DNA of 58,066 bases from CAZDQL01 sp964507325 (lineage in GTDB: Bacteria; Planctomycetota; UBA1135; GCA-002686595), in NCBI GenBank assembly GCA_964507325.1, contig CAZDQL010000036.1, forward strand, positions 1 through 58,066, in the 5' to 3' direction. The first letter of the stretch is position 1, and each line of letters opens with the position of its first letter. The notes below the pieces were generated by a model. The model did not search any database. It saw only the letters and a program-made list of their open reading frames with translations, and had not been told where the DNA came from. Both the position numbers and the translations under genes were made by a program. Of this stretch, positions 25,155 through 33,699 are shown piece after piece.

Positions 25155-27770
25155 ATGCCGCCGTCACCCGCACCCACCTGTCCGCGCTGCGGCGCCCCGC
25201 TTCCCACCGGCGCGACGGAAGGGCCCTGCGCGGCCTGCCTCCTGTCGGGGGCCGTGGACGGATCGGCGAGCGAAGCCAGGGCGGCGGAGGGGGAGGAGCT
25301 CCCCCGCCGCTTCGGGGACTACCGCCTGCGGGGGGTGCTCGGCTCCGGGGGCATGGGCACGGTGTACGAGGCGGAGGAGCTCTCCACCGGCCGGCGCGTC
25401 GCCCTGAAGATGCTCGCCCAGCAGCTCGACTCCCCCGAGATGCGCCAGCGCTTCCTCAGGGAGGGCCGCCTCGCGGCGAGCGTCAATCACCCGCACAGCC
25501 TGTACGTCTTCGGCTCCGAGGAGATCGAGGACACCCCGGTGATCACGATGGAGATCGCCGCCGGGGGCACGCTCGAGGACCGGCTCAAGGCGCGCGGCCC
25601 CCTGCCGGTGGAGGAGGCGGTCGATGCGATCCTCGACGTGCTCGCCGGGCTCGAGGCCGCCAGCGCCGCGGGGGTGCTGCACCGCGACGTCAAGCCGTCG
25701 AACTGCTTCGTCGGACCGGACGGGGCGGTCAAGGTGGGAGACTTCGGTCTCTCGGTGTCGACGCTCGCGCGGGAGGACTCCTACGCCACCGCCTCGGGCG
25801 TGATCATGGGGACGCCGGCGTACGCGGCTCCGGAGCAGCTGCGCGGCGACAACCTGGACGTGCGCGCCGACGTCTACTCGGTGGGAGCGACGCTCTTCGC
25901 GCTCCTCACCGCCAAGGCTCCCTTCGGCGGGAAGAACGCCGTGCAGGTCGTCACCAACGTCATCGACCAGGAGCCGCGACCCCTGCGCGAGCTGCGGGAC
26001 GACGTCCCCTCCGCCCTGGAGCGGGTGGTGGCGCGCTGCCTCGCCAAGGACCCCGCGGGTCGCTTCAACGACCACACGGCATTGCGCGATGCGCTCCTGC
26101 CGTTCAGCTCCGCGGAGCCCGAGCCCGCCTCGATGAAGGTGCGGGCGGCGGCGGGCTGGATCGACTACCTGATCGCCTTCCTCGTGCCGTACGTGGTGGT
26201 CATGCTCCACGCGGGAGGGGGAGAGCTGTTCGTCCGGCCCCTCGCCGACCGCACGCTGTACGCCGCCCGGTACTACCTGGCCGTGTTCGCCGTCGGCTTC
26301 CTCTACTTCGCCCTCGCCGAAGGCGTGTGGGGAGCCGGGGTCGGCAAGCGCCTGAAGGGGCTGCGGGTCGTGCGCCCGGGTGGGCGGCGGGCGGGGGTGG
26401 TGCGGGCGCTGGTGCGCATCCTCGTGCCCATCCTCACCATCGAGGGCGTGCGCATGCCGATCATGCTCGCGTCGATCTCCGACTACGACGTGACCGGGTT
26501 TCAGGTCCTGCTCCTGATCGTCACCGCCAACGTCTGCCCGTGGATACCGGTGCTCTTCACGCTGCGGGCACGACCCGAGAACGGTTTCGCGACCCTGTGG
26601 GACCTCCTCAGCGGCACCCGGGTCGTGCACGAGCGCCGCGGCCTCCGGCGCTCCCCGATCGCGCCCCTGGACGCCGTCCCGCAGAGCGAGTCGGTGAGGA
26701 CGATCGGTCCCTTCGAAGTGCACGGGGAGGTGGCGCCCGGGCGCTGGCTCGCGGCCACCGATCCCGTGTTGCGTCGCGAGGTCTGGCTCTTGCGACGGGG
26801 GGAGCTGGAGCCGTCCGACGCCCGCCGGAACGTCTCCCGGCCCGGCCGGTTGCGCTGGCTGCAGGCGGTCGAGGCGGGGGACGCCACGTGGGACGCGTTC
26901 GAGGCACCCCGAGGCCTGCCCCTCGCGCAGGTGGTCGCGGGCGGTCTCCGCCTGCCGTGGTTTTCCTTGCGCCACCACCTCCACGACCTGGCGGCGGAGC
27001 TGTGGTCCGCTTCACGCGACGGGACCCTGCCGCCGGTGTTGAGCCTCGACCACGTCTGGCTCACCGCTCGCGGCGACGCCGTCCTGCTCGACGAGCCGTG
27101 GCCCGCCGTCGAAGCTCCGGCGGAGACGATCCCCGTCGGGGACCTCGCGGGGCAGCAGCGCTTCCTGAGCACCATCGGCGAGTTGGTGGAGCCGACGGGC
27201 CTGCCCCTGCACGCGCGGCCGGTGCTGCAGAACGTCGCCGCGGGGAGGTTCGAGCGACTCAGCTTCTTCACCGGCACCGTGCGCGGGCTCCTGGAGCGGC
27301 CGGCGGAGGTGGGCCGCGGGATCCGCGCGGGCTCGATCTTCATGCTGCCGGCCTACGTCTGGATCGCGGTGTACCTGGGGACCTACCACGGAGGGGGTGA
27401 CGAACCGGCGGAGGGGACGCTGGCCGCAGGCCTCCTCGTGACCACCGCCGCCGTCCTCGGCGCGATCGCCGGGCTTCAACTCCTGGCGCTGCCCCTGCGA
27501 ACCACGGCCAGCCACGCGATCTACCGTCTGGCGGTGATCGACCACGCTGGGAAACCGGCCGGATGGGGAGTGTTGCTCGCACGCTGGGCGCTGGTGTGGC
27601 TCCCGCTCTTCGGCGCCCTGGGGTTGGCGACGGCGCTGCCGGAGGCCGCCTCGACACCCGCCTCCATCGGGGTGCTGCTCCTCTGGATCGCGGCGGCGGT
27701 GCACACCGCCCTGCATCCGCACCGGGGTTGGCATGACCACGTCGCGCGCACGTGGGTGGTGCGGCGCTGA
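25155..27770 (+). CDS. Membrane Ser/Thr protein kinase with zinc ribbon, RDD domains and a degenerate second kinase-like domain
   Basis: The 871 residues begin with a zinc ribbon (CPRC at 9-12, CAAC at 25-28). A Hanks-type kinase follows (about 53-320): GSGGMGTV P-loop, Lys85 in VALK, HRDVKPSN at 176-183, DFG at 196-198, and APE in YAAPEQ, so it looks active. An RDD-type membrane domain (about 325-495) has several hydrophobic segments and GVGKRLKGLRVV. Residues about 510-690 resemble a kinase fold lacking HRD and DFG (IGPFEVHGEVAPGRWL, LPPVLSLDHVWLT). A second RDD-like membrane block (about 715-870) ends the protein. It is probably the regulatory partner of the ECF factor just upstream. GGAGC lies before the ATG. 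Confidence 0.9.
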   Translation: MPPSPAPTCPRCGAPLPTGATEGPCAACLLSGAVDGSASEARAAEGEELPRRFGDYRLRGVLGSGGMGTVYEAEELSTGRRVALKMLAQQLDSPEMRQRFLREGRLAASVNHPHSLYVFGSEEIEDTPVITMEIAAGGTLEDRLKARGPLPVEEAVDAILDVLAGLEAASAAGVLHRDVKPSNCFVGPDGAVKVGDFGLSVSTLAREDSYATASGVIMGTPAYAAPEQLRGDNLDVRADVYSVGATLFALLTAKAPFGGKNAVQVVTNVIDQEPRPLRELRDDVPSALERVVARCLAKDPAGRFNDHTALRDALLPFSSAEPEPASMKVRAAAGWIDYLIAFLVPYVVVMLHAGGGELFVRPLADRTLYAARYYLAVFAVGFLYFALAEGVWGAGVGKRLKGLRVVRPGGRRAGVVRALVRILVPILTIEGVRMPIMLASISDYDVTGFQVLLLIVTANVCPWIPVLFTLRARPENGFATLWDLLSGTRVVHERRGLRRSPIAPLDAVPQSESVRTIGPFEVHGEVAPGRWLAATDPVLRREVWLLRRGELEPSDARRNVSRPGRLRWLQAVEAGDATWDAFEAPRGLPLAQVVAGGLRLPWFSLRHHLHDLAAELWSASRDGTLPPVLSLDHVWLTARGDAVLLDEPWPAVEAPAETIPVGDLAGQQRFLSTIGELVEPTGLPLHARPVLQNVAAGRFERLSFFTGTVRGLLERPAEVGRGIRAGSIFMLPAYVWIAVYLGTYHGGGDEPAEGTLAAGLLVTTAAVLGAIAGLQLLALPLRTTASHAIYRLAVIDHAGKPAGWGVLLARWALVWLPLFGALGLATALPEAASTPASIGVLLLWIAAAVHTALHPHRGWHDHVARTWVVRR

Positions 27771-27890
27771 GGATCCTCCTCGACGGGGGCGCGACCGGGA
27801 CCGCGGCCGTATCATCCTCGGCCTCGAACGCCCGTCACAGAATCGCCGGCCCCAAGCCGAACGCTCAACCTCGGAGAGGACAATCCCCAC

Positions 27891-28232
27891 ATGGTGCATG
27901 CCTGCGCCCGGGCCGACTTCTCCAAGCCGGCGGTCCTCGTGCTGGACGTGCTCAGCTCGCGGGAGGTGCGAGAGGATCTCAGCCGCACGATCGACCTCCC
28001 CGCGCCCATCTTCAGTCAACTCGGACCGATCGTCGTCGAGGCCGAGCTGGGACCTACGATCAGCTATTCGGCCAGGCTCTACGATCACGACGATCCCAAG
28101 CTAGCCGTGGTTCAGGTCTCGGCGGAGCTGGACGCGGAGTTCCTGATCGGGATCCTCGAGGGCATCGGGCGCCACTTCTCCGAGCGCATGCGACCCCCGG
28201 AGCCGGCCCCCGAAGATCCGTCTCGACGCTGA
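27891..28232 (+). CDS. Small protein of unknown function
   Basis: The 113 residues have no signal peptide, two predicted helices and several beta strands (AVLVLDVLSS, LAVVQVSAEL, EFLIGILEGIGRHF). GAGAGG lies about 12 bases before the ATG, and a TATCAT hexamer lies about 80 bases upstream. Codon use matches its neighbours and the frame is antisense-free, so I regard it as real. It is convergent with the next gene. I recognise no family. Confidence 0.6.
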   Translation: MVHACARADFSKPAVLVLDVLSSREVREDLSRTIDLPAPIFSQLGPIVVEAELGPTISYSARLYDHDDPKLAVVQVSAELDAEFLIGILEGIGRHFSERMRPPEPAPEDPSRR

Positions 28233-28289
28233 CGCAAGCTAGCGCCAGGTGATGCGCGGCGTCGAAAGGCGCTTGCTCGACTTCTCGAT

Positions 28290-28309
28290 GCGCGGGTCGA
28301 TGCCCGCGC
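28290..28309. terminator. Hairpin between convergent genes
   Basis: GCGCGGG (28290-28296) pairs perfectly with CCCGCGC (28303-28309) around the loop TCGATG. It lies between the stops of the 113-residue gene and the secreted-protein gene, so it may terminate either. Confidence 0.45.
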
Positions 28310-28311
28310 TC

Positions 28312-29364
28312 TCACAGAAGCGTGACCGACAGCCCATCCGTGAAGTTCGACGTCGCCCCGTCCTTGAACCAGGCCTGGAAGTTCCAGGTCTCGCCGGGAA
28401 GAGCCGGCTGGTTGGGCCAAACCGGCAGAGCGGTCAGGTCGATGCCGACGGTGAACGTGCCGGCGCTACCCGAGTTCTGGACCTGTGCGGCGAAGCGGCC
28501 GATCTTGCCTCCCAGGCACAGGTTGCCCTGACTCCCTCCCGGGTTGGCGACGAAGCCCTGGGTCTCGCTGCACAGGAAGTAGCCCAGCTCGTTCGCGGGC
28601 AGGGTGGCGGCGGTGAGCTCGAGGTCGTTGGCCGCGGCGGTCGCTTGCCCCCACGCCGAGATGACCCCGGAACCTCCGGTCGAGTTCAGGTTGGCGGGGC
28701 CGCAGTAGTTGCTCCCGACCGATGAGAGGACCGTGACGACCGAGCCCGCCGCGCCGTCGCTCACCACCCGGATGTTGCCGTCGACCACGGCCGGCGCCCC
28801 GTCCACCGTGGTCTTGGAGAGGTGCTCGTTGACGTAGTCCGCGACCGTCTCGTCGGTGAAGGCGAGGGTCGCCGTCGCGGTGAGGTCGACCGTGGAGCCG
28901 TTGATCGGATTGCTACCGCCGCCGAAGATCGCCGTGCTGCCCGGACCGACGTCGAGCGCGGTCTCGTTGGTGATGAAGAAGGGCTCGAACCGGGCCCCGT
29001 TCACCACTTCGACGACGGGCCCCACCGACGTGCCGGGCACGCCGCCCACGCCGTCGTTCCCCACGGCGCGCAGCCAGGCGTTGTCCAGGGTGAGCTTGAA
29101 GCCGTCCCCGATCTGGAAGCGGACCTGCCCACCGTGGTCGGGAATCTCCACGGGCGCCGTGTGGTTCGCGATCCTGACGTTGTCGTCGATCGTCACGTTC
29201 GGATCGACGACGGTGACCGTCGAGCCCGTGAGGTCCCAGTTGGCCTCGTCGAAGATGTCGGGGCTCACCGCGCCGGTCCAGATGATGTCCGCGAAGGCCG
29301 TCGGACCGGAGAGCAGCAGGCCGGGAAGGACGAACAGGAGGAGGGATCGAGTTCGCTGGCGCAT
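28312..29364 (-). CDS. Secreted protein with YCGPA-type C-terminal domain (duplicate copy B)
   Basis: The 350 residues begin with a signal peptide (LLLFVLPGLLLSGPTAFA). Residues 26-220 are beta-rich, with DIIWTGAVSPDIFDEANW, and resemble the strand repeats of secreted beta-helix or autotransporter passengers. From about 238 comes the shared C-terminal domain: NYCGPANLNSTG, GYFLCSETQGFVAN, GSQGNLCLGGKIGRF, ETWNFQAWFKD, NFTDGLSVTLL. The gene is nearly identical in build and sequence to the one at 30595-31647. TAGGTT lies exactly six bases before the ATG. A surface or extracellular role is likely; the function is unknown. Confidence 0.82.
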   Translation of the reverse strand: MRQRTRSLLLFVLPGLLLSGPTAFADIIWTGAVSPDIFDEANWDLTGSTVTVVDPNVTIDDNVRIANHTAPVEIPDHGGQVRFQIGDGFKLTLDNAWLRAVGNDGVGGVPGTSVGPVVEVVNGARFEPFFITNETALDVGPGSTAIFGGGSNPINGSTVDLTATATLAFTDETVADYVNEHLSKTTVDGAPAVVDGNIRVVSDGAAGSVVTVLSSVGSNYCGPANLNSTGGSGVISAWGQATAAANDLELTAATLPANELGYFLCSETQGFVANPGGSQGNLCLGGKIGRFAAQVQNSGSAGTFTVGIDLTALPVWPNQPALPGETWNFQAWFKDGATSNFTDGLSVTLL

Positions 29365-29370
29365 CCCATC

Positions 29371-29376
29371 AACCTA
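29371..29376 (-). promoter_or_regulatory. -10-like TAGGTT, 6 bases before ATG
   Basis: TAGGTT-N6-ATG precedes duplicate copy B. The matching position in copy A reads TAACTT, so the hexamer frame and spacing survived while the bases diverged. Confidence 0.45.
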
Positions 29377-29415
29377 TCACCCGAGCCTCATTCCGGGTGG
29401 ATCGCGCAGCCGACC

Positions 29416-29585
29416 CTACCCCCCGGAGATTCGCTCCATCTCCGCCGCGTCACACTCGAGCTCCAGGGGGGCGGCCTTCAGGTCCGCCATCAGGTAGAGC
29501 CGCACTGCGTGGAAGGGCTTCCCCTCCCGGTTGGCGAGGATCCAGGCGGTGGCGGGGTCGTAGGTCTCCTGGCCGAAGCGCTCGG
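29416..29585 (-). pseudogene. Truncated 3' remnant of the HELGH metallopeptidase-like gene
   Basis: About 56 codons encode ERFGQETYDPATAWILAN and NREGKPFHAVRLYLMADL, ending MERISGG. They match the C-terminus of the gene ending at 31699 (ERFGQEIYGPAIAWILAN, VERIFGG). No start codon or upstream domain belongs to it; the frame continues only as antisense of the CPBP gene. It is a passenger of the segmental duplication. Confidence 0.7.
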
Positions 29586-29672
29586 TAGCCGGCCTCCGTC
29601 GACGCGTCCGAATGCTGACGGCGGTCCGCACCAGGTCTCCGACACGAACGGGACCCGGATCCCCCGCCCCGA

Positions 29673-30527
29673 TCAACTCCGGCTGCGAAGACGCGGGATC
29701 GCCAGGGCCATCGCCGCCCCCGAGACCAGCAGGACGATCCAGGCGGTCCTCGGAGGGTGCGTCCAAATCGCGGCGGAATCCTCTCCCATGTTTCGGCACA
29801 GGAGACTGATGGCCAGATTCCAGAACCCGTGGCAGAAGATCGACGGCCAGATCGACCGGAAGTGCCAGGTGAGGAGACCGGACCAGATCGCCATCGGCAG
29901 CACGTAGACGACGAGATCGGGAGCCGGATGGAAGAAGGCGAAGAGCAGGGCGACCAGCGGGATGCACAGCCAGGCGCTCCACCGGCGGAGGAGTTGGCAC
30001 AGCAGGAAGCCCTGGAAGAGCACGTCCTCCGAGAAGCTCGCGCCGACGACTCCCCAACCCACGATGAACAACGCGTCGAATCCCTGACTGTGATTGAACG
30101 CTTGCACCGTGTTCGTCCACTGCGCGCTGCGCTCCGCGAACAGCGTTCCGGAAAGCCAGCCTCCCAGCGCCCAGGGCGCGAGCGAGGCGAGCATCAGGAC
30201 GGGAAGGAAGCGGAAGTCGAGGGTGCCGCGCCCCAGACCGAGCCGTCCGGTCCACGCTCCGCGCGCGAGGAGAGCGATCCCCACGGCGAGCACCGCCATC
30301 GTCACGTGCAGCGGGAGGACGACGCGGGCGAAGCCCCCGGCGGTGGGGAACTGCTCGCGTTGCCAGCGCTCCATCAGCTCCGAAGCGGGTGGGAAATCCC
30401 CGCCGTAGGCGCTGACGACCGCCGTTCCCTGTCCCACGAACGCGGCGAACGCGCTGGTCGCGAGGATGGCGATCCCGAATAGAAGTGTCGGCCAGACGCG
30501 CTTCGGCGTCGCGTACTCCTGGCTCAT
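29673..30527 (-). CDS. CPBP-type intramembrane protease-like protein
   Basis: The 284 residues contain about eight hydrophobic segments. The core resembles the CPBP (CAAX protease/bacteriocin-processing, Abi) family: motif 1 region GASFSEDVLFQGFLL, motif 2 FAFFHPAPDLV, and motif 3 FCHGFWN. The usual EExxxR of motif 1 is ED...Q here, so activity is uncertain. The start at 30527 is fixed by a strong GGAGGAG ribosome site; a longer frame starting at 30560 lacks one. The gene sits between the two copies of the segmental duplication, in the position where the rest of the truncated metallopeptidase gene would be. It may act in membrane-protein processing or self-immunity, as proposed for the family. 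Confidence 0.75.
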   Translation of the reverse strand: MSQEYATPKRVWPTLLFGIAILATSAFAAFVGQGTAVVSAYGGDFPPASELMERWQREQFPTAGGFARVVLPLHVTMAVLAVGIALLARGAWTGRLGLGRGTLDFRFLPVLMLASLAPWALGGWLSGTLFAERSAQWTNTVQAFNHSQGFDALFIVGWGVVGASFSEDVLFQGFLLCQLLRRWSAWLCIPLVALLFAFFHPAPDLVVYVLPMAIWSGLLTWHFRSIWPSIFCHGFWNLAISLLCRNMGEDSAAIWTHPPRTAWIVLLVSGAAMALAIPRLRSRS

Positions 30528-30594
30528 GGGGCTCCTCCATCCCCCATGGCGCGTGGACAACCCAGCTGTGAGAGCGCGGCCCGAGCCGCCGCTC

Positions 30595-31647
30595 TCACTG
30601 GAAGGTCACCGACACTCCATCCGTGAAGTTCGAGGTCGTCCCATCCTTGAACCAGGCCTGGAAGTTCCAGGTCTCGCCAGGAAGGACGGGCTGGTTGGGC
30701 CAAACCGGCAGGACGGTCAGGTCGACGGTGATGGTGAACGATCCGGTGCTACCCGAGTTTTGGACCTGTTGGACGAAGCGGCCGATCTTGCCTCCAAGGC
30801 AGAGGTTGCCCTGGCTCCCGCCCGGGTTGGCGATGAAGCCCTGGGTCTCGCTGCACAGGAAGTAGCCCAGTTCGTTCATGGGCAGGGTGGCGGCGGTGAG
30901 CTTGAGGTCGTTGGCGGTGACGACCACCTGCCCCATCGCCGAGATGACCGCGGGACCTCCACTCGAGTTCGAGATGGCGGGGCCGCAGTAGTTAGTCCCG
31001 ATCGACGCGATGACCGTGATGATCGAGCCCGCCGCGCCATCGCTCACCACCTTGATGTTGCCGTCGACGACAGCCGGCGCCCCGTTGACCGTGGTCTTGG
31101 AGAGGTGCTCGGCGATGTAGTCCGCAACCGTCTCGTCAGTGAAGGCGAGGGTCGCCGTCGCAGTGAGGTCGACCGTGGAGCCGACGATGGGGTTGGCCCC
31201 GCCGCCGAAGGTCGCGAAGCTGCCCGCACCGACGGAGAGCTCGACCTTGTTGTTGATGAACCAGGGCTCGAACCGGCCCCCGTTCACGACTTCGACGAGG
31301 GGCCCCGTTGGCGAGACGGGCTGGCCGCCCACGCCGTCGTTCCCGATGGCGCGCAGCAAGGCATTGTCCAGGGTGAGCTTGAAGCCCGACCCGATCTGAA
31401 AGCGGGCCTGCCCACTGACATCGGGGATCTCCACGGGCGCCGTGTGGTTCGCGATCACGACGTTGTCGTCGATCGTCACGTTCGGGTCGACCACGGTGAC
31501 CGTCGAGCCCGTTAGGTCCCAATTGGCTTCATCGAAGATGTCAGTGCTGACCGCTCCGGTCCAGACGATGTCCGCGAAGGCCGCCGGGGCGGAGAGCAGG
31601 AGAGCGGGGACGATGAACAGCTTGGGGAATCGAGATCGCTGGCACAT
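30595..31647 (-). CDS. Secreted protein with YCGPA-type C-terminal domain (duplicate copy A)
   Basis: The 350 residues have a signal peptide (FIVPALLLSAPAAFA), a beta-rich body with DIVWTGAVSTDIFDEANW, and the C-terminal domain NYCGPAISNSSG, GYFLCSETQGFIAN, GSQGNLCLGGKIGRF, ETWNFQAWFKD, NFTDGVSVTFQ. It aligns over its full length with the 28312-29364 product without visible gaps. It lies directly downstream of the frameshifted metallopeptidase on the same strand. TAACTT lies six bases before the ATG. The function is unknown; a secreted or surface-displayed protein is likely. Confidence 0.82.
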   Translation of the reverse strand: MCQRSRFPKLFIVPALLLSAPAAFADIVWTGAVSTDIFDEANWDLTGSTVTVVDPNVTIDDNVVIANHTAPVEIPDVSGQARFQIGSGFKLTLDNALLRAIGNDGVGGQPVSPTGPLVEVVNGGRFEPWFINNKVELSVGAGSFATFGGGANPIVGSTVDLTATATLAFTDETVADYIAEHLSKTTVNGAPAVVDGNIKVVSDGAAGSIITVIASIGTNYCGPAISNSSGGPAVISAMGQVVVTANDLKLTAATLPMNELGYFLCSETQGFIANPGGSQGNLCLGGKIGRFVQQVQNSGSTGSFTITVDLTVLPVWPNQPVLPGETWNFQAWFKDGTTSNFTDGVSVTFQ

Positions 31648-31653
31648 GGCACC

Positions 31654-31659
31654 AAGTTA
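31654..31659 (-). promoter_or_regulatory. -10-like TAACTT, 6 bases before ATG
   Basis: TAACTT-N6-ATG precedes duplicate copy A. The region further upstream (CCACCCGGAATG) is also shared with copy B. Confidence 0.4.
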
Positions 31660-31698
31660 ACACCCGACCTCCATTCCGGGTGGATTTCGCAGTCGGCG

Positions 31699-32314
31699 CT
31701 ACCCGCCGAAGATCCGCTCCACCTCCTCCGCGTCGCACTCGAGTTCCAGGAGGGCGGCCTCGAGGTCCGCCAGCAGGTAGAGCCGCACAACGTTAAAGGG
31801 CTTTCCTTCTCGGTTGGCGAGGATCCAGGCGATGGCGGGGCCGTAGATCTCCTGGCCGAAGCGCTCTCCGATCTCGTGGAAGAGCCTGGCCACCGAGCGC
31901 TCGTCACCGAGCCCCGGCGTGGCACCTTCGATCTCCTTCGCGAAGCGCGGCAGCCCCTCGATCGTGTGGTAATCGTAAGGATCGACCCAACCCGTCTCGC
32001 CCAGGGCGCGGTAGACGTCACTCGTGACGCAACTGCCGAGGTAATGCGCCCACTGGTGGTGGGAATCCTCCCATCCGATCAGGACGTGACCCAGCTCGTG
32101 GCAGAAGCCGTAGACCACGTGCGGGCCCCCGCTGGTCGGGGCGCGCAGGGCCCGCTCCTCGCCGCGCAAGACGATCAGGGAGTAGTCGGGAGAGGCGGGA
32201 CTGGTGAAGAGAGTCGTCTCCAGACCCGGCCCGATGATGACGCGCAAGTGGATGCGTTTGCCCTCCACCGCGCTGACGCGCTCGTAGCCGAAGCGCTCGG
32301 TCAGGGAGTGGTGT
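31699..32314 (-). pseudogene. C-terminal HELGH metallopeptidase part of a frameshifted gene
   Basis: This stretch encodes about 200 residues in a frame different from the 423-residue protein directly upstream. It contains a zinc-binding HExxH motif (FCHELGHVLIGWE), then TIEGLPRFAKEIEG and a C-terminal helix. It has no credible start of its own: the homologous helix begins upstream as LLAVMEEAHT in the other frame and continues here as LTERFGYERV, the usual opening of peptidase-MA-like gluzincins. I read it as the second half of one protein broken by a one-base shift near 32305. It could be a real mutation, a sequencing error, or programmed frameshifting. Confidence 0.6.
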
Positions 32315-33572
32315 GGGCCTCCTCCATGACCGCCAAGAGCGCCCGTCGCGTCTCGCCGTCGACCCCCTGGCTGCGCAGGAAGAAGTGGCGGCTCTGGTCG
32401 AACTCGCAGCCGCCGACGTCGGAACCGGCCGCTGCCAGGGCGGCGGAGAGCTCGCGCGCGCGGCCCAGGTCCTCGGCGACCTCGGCGGCGTCGAGCTCGC
32501 TGATCATCTCGGCGACCTCGAGCGCGCCGGGTTCCTCGTCCTCCTCGGGCAGCTCGCCGGGCTCCTCCAGCGTCACCTTCCCGAGCGACGCGGCGCAGCG
32601 CGCGCGGATCATCCACCCCTTGCCCTTCTCGGCCTTGCCCCCCACCTTCCCCGGCAGGCCGGTCAGGGAGGCGGACTTCTTCTCGACCCACTGCCCCACG
32701 TAGATCCCCTGGGTGGCGGTGGGCGCGAAGTAGACCAGCAGCGCGAAGCTCTTGGGGATCTCCACCGGTGGGAGCTCGAAGTCCACCCACTCCATGGCGG
32801 AACCGCCGAAGCGCGAGTACGGGAAGGCCGTGTGCAGGATCGGCTTGAGCCTCTTGTCGCACACCACCACGTGGAAGTGGGTCGTCTCTGGGTCGTAGCC
32901 CCCGCCGTAGCGCTGCCCGCAGAGGGAGAAGCCGGTCAGGAAGGGCTTCTTCTTGGGCTGCTTGAAGAGCACGGCGTGCCCCGTCCCCGCGATCGAGCGC
33001 TGGCCGATCACCTCCCCCTCGCCGTTGGCGACCCACTCCGACTGCTCGAGGTCGGGTCGCTCGACCTTGAGCGCTTTCTTGCTGCCCACGGCGCGGATCA
33101 TCCACTCGCCGCCGTCGAGCTGCGATCCCAGGTCGTCGCCGCTCAGGCCGTAGGAGTGCCCCGATCCGTCCTCGTCGATCGACTGGTAGATGCCGCGGCG
33201 CGCGGTGGGGAAGTACTCGACGGCGACGAAGAAGGCGGGCGGAACGCGCCGGGGACCCAGGTCGACGTCGACCCACTCCGCGCGACCGACCTTCCAGGCG
33301 TCGAAGGGGACGAAGGCGCGCTCGAGCTCCCGCATCGACTCGTCGAAGAGGCGCACGCGCGCCAGGGTCCAGGTCGGGTCGTAGCCGCCGCCGTAGCGCG
33401 AACCGTGGATGCGAACGCCCGTCAGCGTGAAGCCGTCGGTGGGCCGCTCGAAGCGCACCACGTGGCCTCCGCCGGCGGTGCTGCGCTTGCCGTCCTGTTT
33501 CCCGTCGTCGTGGGCCAACTCGGTGGACACCACCGATGCGATCAGAAGTGCGAGTGTGCAAGCCGTGGTCAT
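32301..33572 (-). CDS. Secreted N-terminal part of a metallopeptidase-type protein (frameshifted)
   Basis: The 423-residue frame starts at ATG 33572 behind an excellent AGGAGGTGATCG ribosome site and a signal peptide (ALLIASVVSTELA). Two related beta-sandwich domains follow (about 35-165 and 175-330), both containing RYGGGYDP and the pattern VEYFPTARRGIY / VYFAPTATQGIY. An acidic linker EEPGELPEEDEEPG and a helical region then reach the stop at 32301. The last helix runs into a HELGH domain in another frame. Intact, the product would be about 625 residues: twin beta-sandwich plus zinc peptidase, exported. As read, only the non-catalytic half is made. Confidence 0.7.
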   Translation of the reverse strand: MTTACTLALLIASVVSTELAHDDGKQDGKRSTAGGGHVVRFERPTDGFTLTGVRIHGSRYGGGYDPTWTLARVRLFDESMRELERAFVPFDAWKVGRAEWVDVDLGPRRVPPAFFVAVEYFPTARRGIYQSIDEDGSGHSYGLSGDDLGSQLDGGEWMIRAVGSKKALKVERPDLEQSEWVANGEGEVIGQRSIAGTGHAVLFKQPKKKPFLTGFSLCGQRYGGGYDPETTHFHVVVCDKRLKPILHTAFPYSRFGGSAMEWVDFELPPVEIPKSFALLVYFAPTATQGIYVGQWVEKKSASLTGLPGKVGGKAEKGKGWMIRARCAASLGKVTLEEPGELPEEDEEPGALEVAEMISELDAAEVAEDLGRARELSAALAAAGSDVGGCEFDQSRHFFLRSQGVDGETRRALLAVMEEAHTTP

Positions 33573-33699
33573 CGATCACCTCCTGGAGTCAAGGCTGCCG
33601 GCAGGAACGGCCACCATCGCCCAATCCTTGGCGCCAGGGTGTCCGAATTTGCCGAGCGAGGTCATCCTAGCGCGTCTCGGACATTCCGGTCACAGATCC

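Larger units (their letters stand above)
28312..29585 (-). repeat. Segmental duplication, copy B
   Basis: This block holds a 350-residue secreted protein gene and, just upstream on the same strand, the tail of a metallopeptidase-like gene. The order matches 30595-31866. Similarity stops abruptly after the codons for ERFGQE near 29585. Confidence 0.7.
30595..31866 (-). repeat. Segmental duplication, copy A
   Basis: This copy is contiguous with the full-length upstream metallopeptidase gene, so it is probably the parental arrangement. Copy B lies about 2.3 kb away in the same orientation. Confidence 0.65.

Noticed and set aside
24317..27400. 1027-residue plus-strand open frame
   Set aside because: It is an out-of-frame shadow of the sigma factor and kinase genes, which have full domain motifs.
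29416..30540. 374-residue minus-strand frame over the CPBP gene
   Set aside because: Only its last 56 codons have homology (duplicated peptidase tail). The rest overlaps the better supported CPBP frame.
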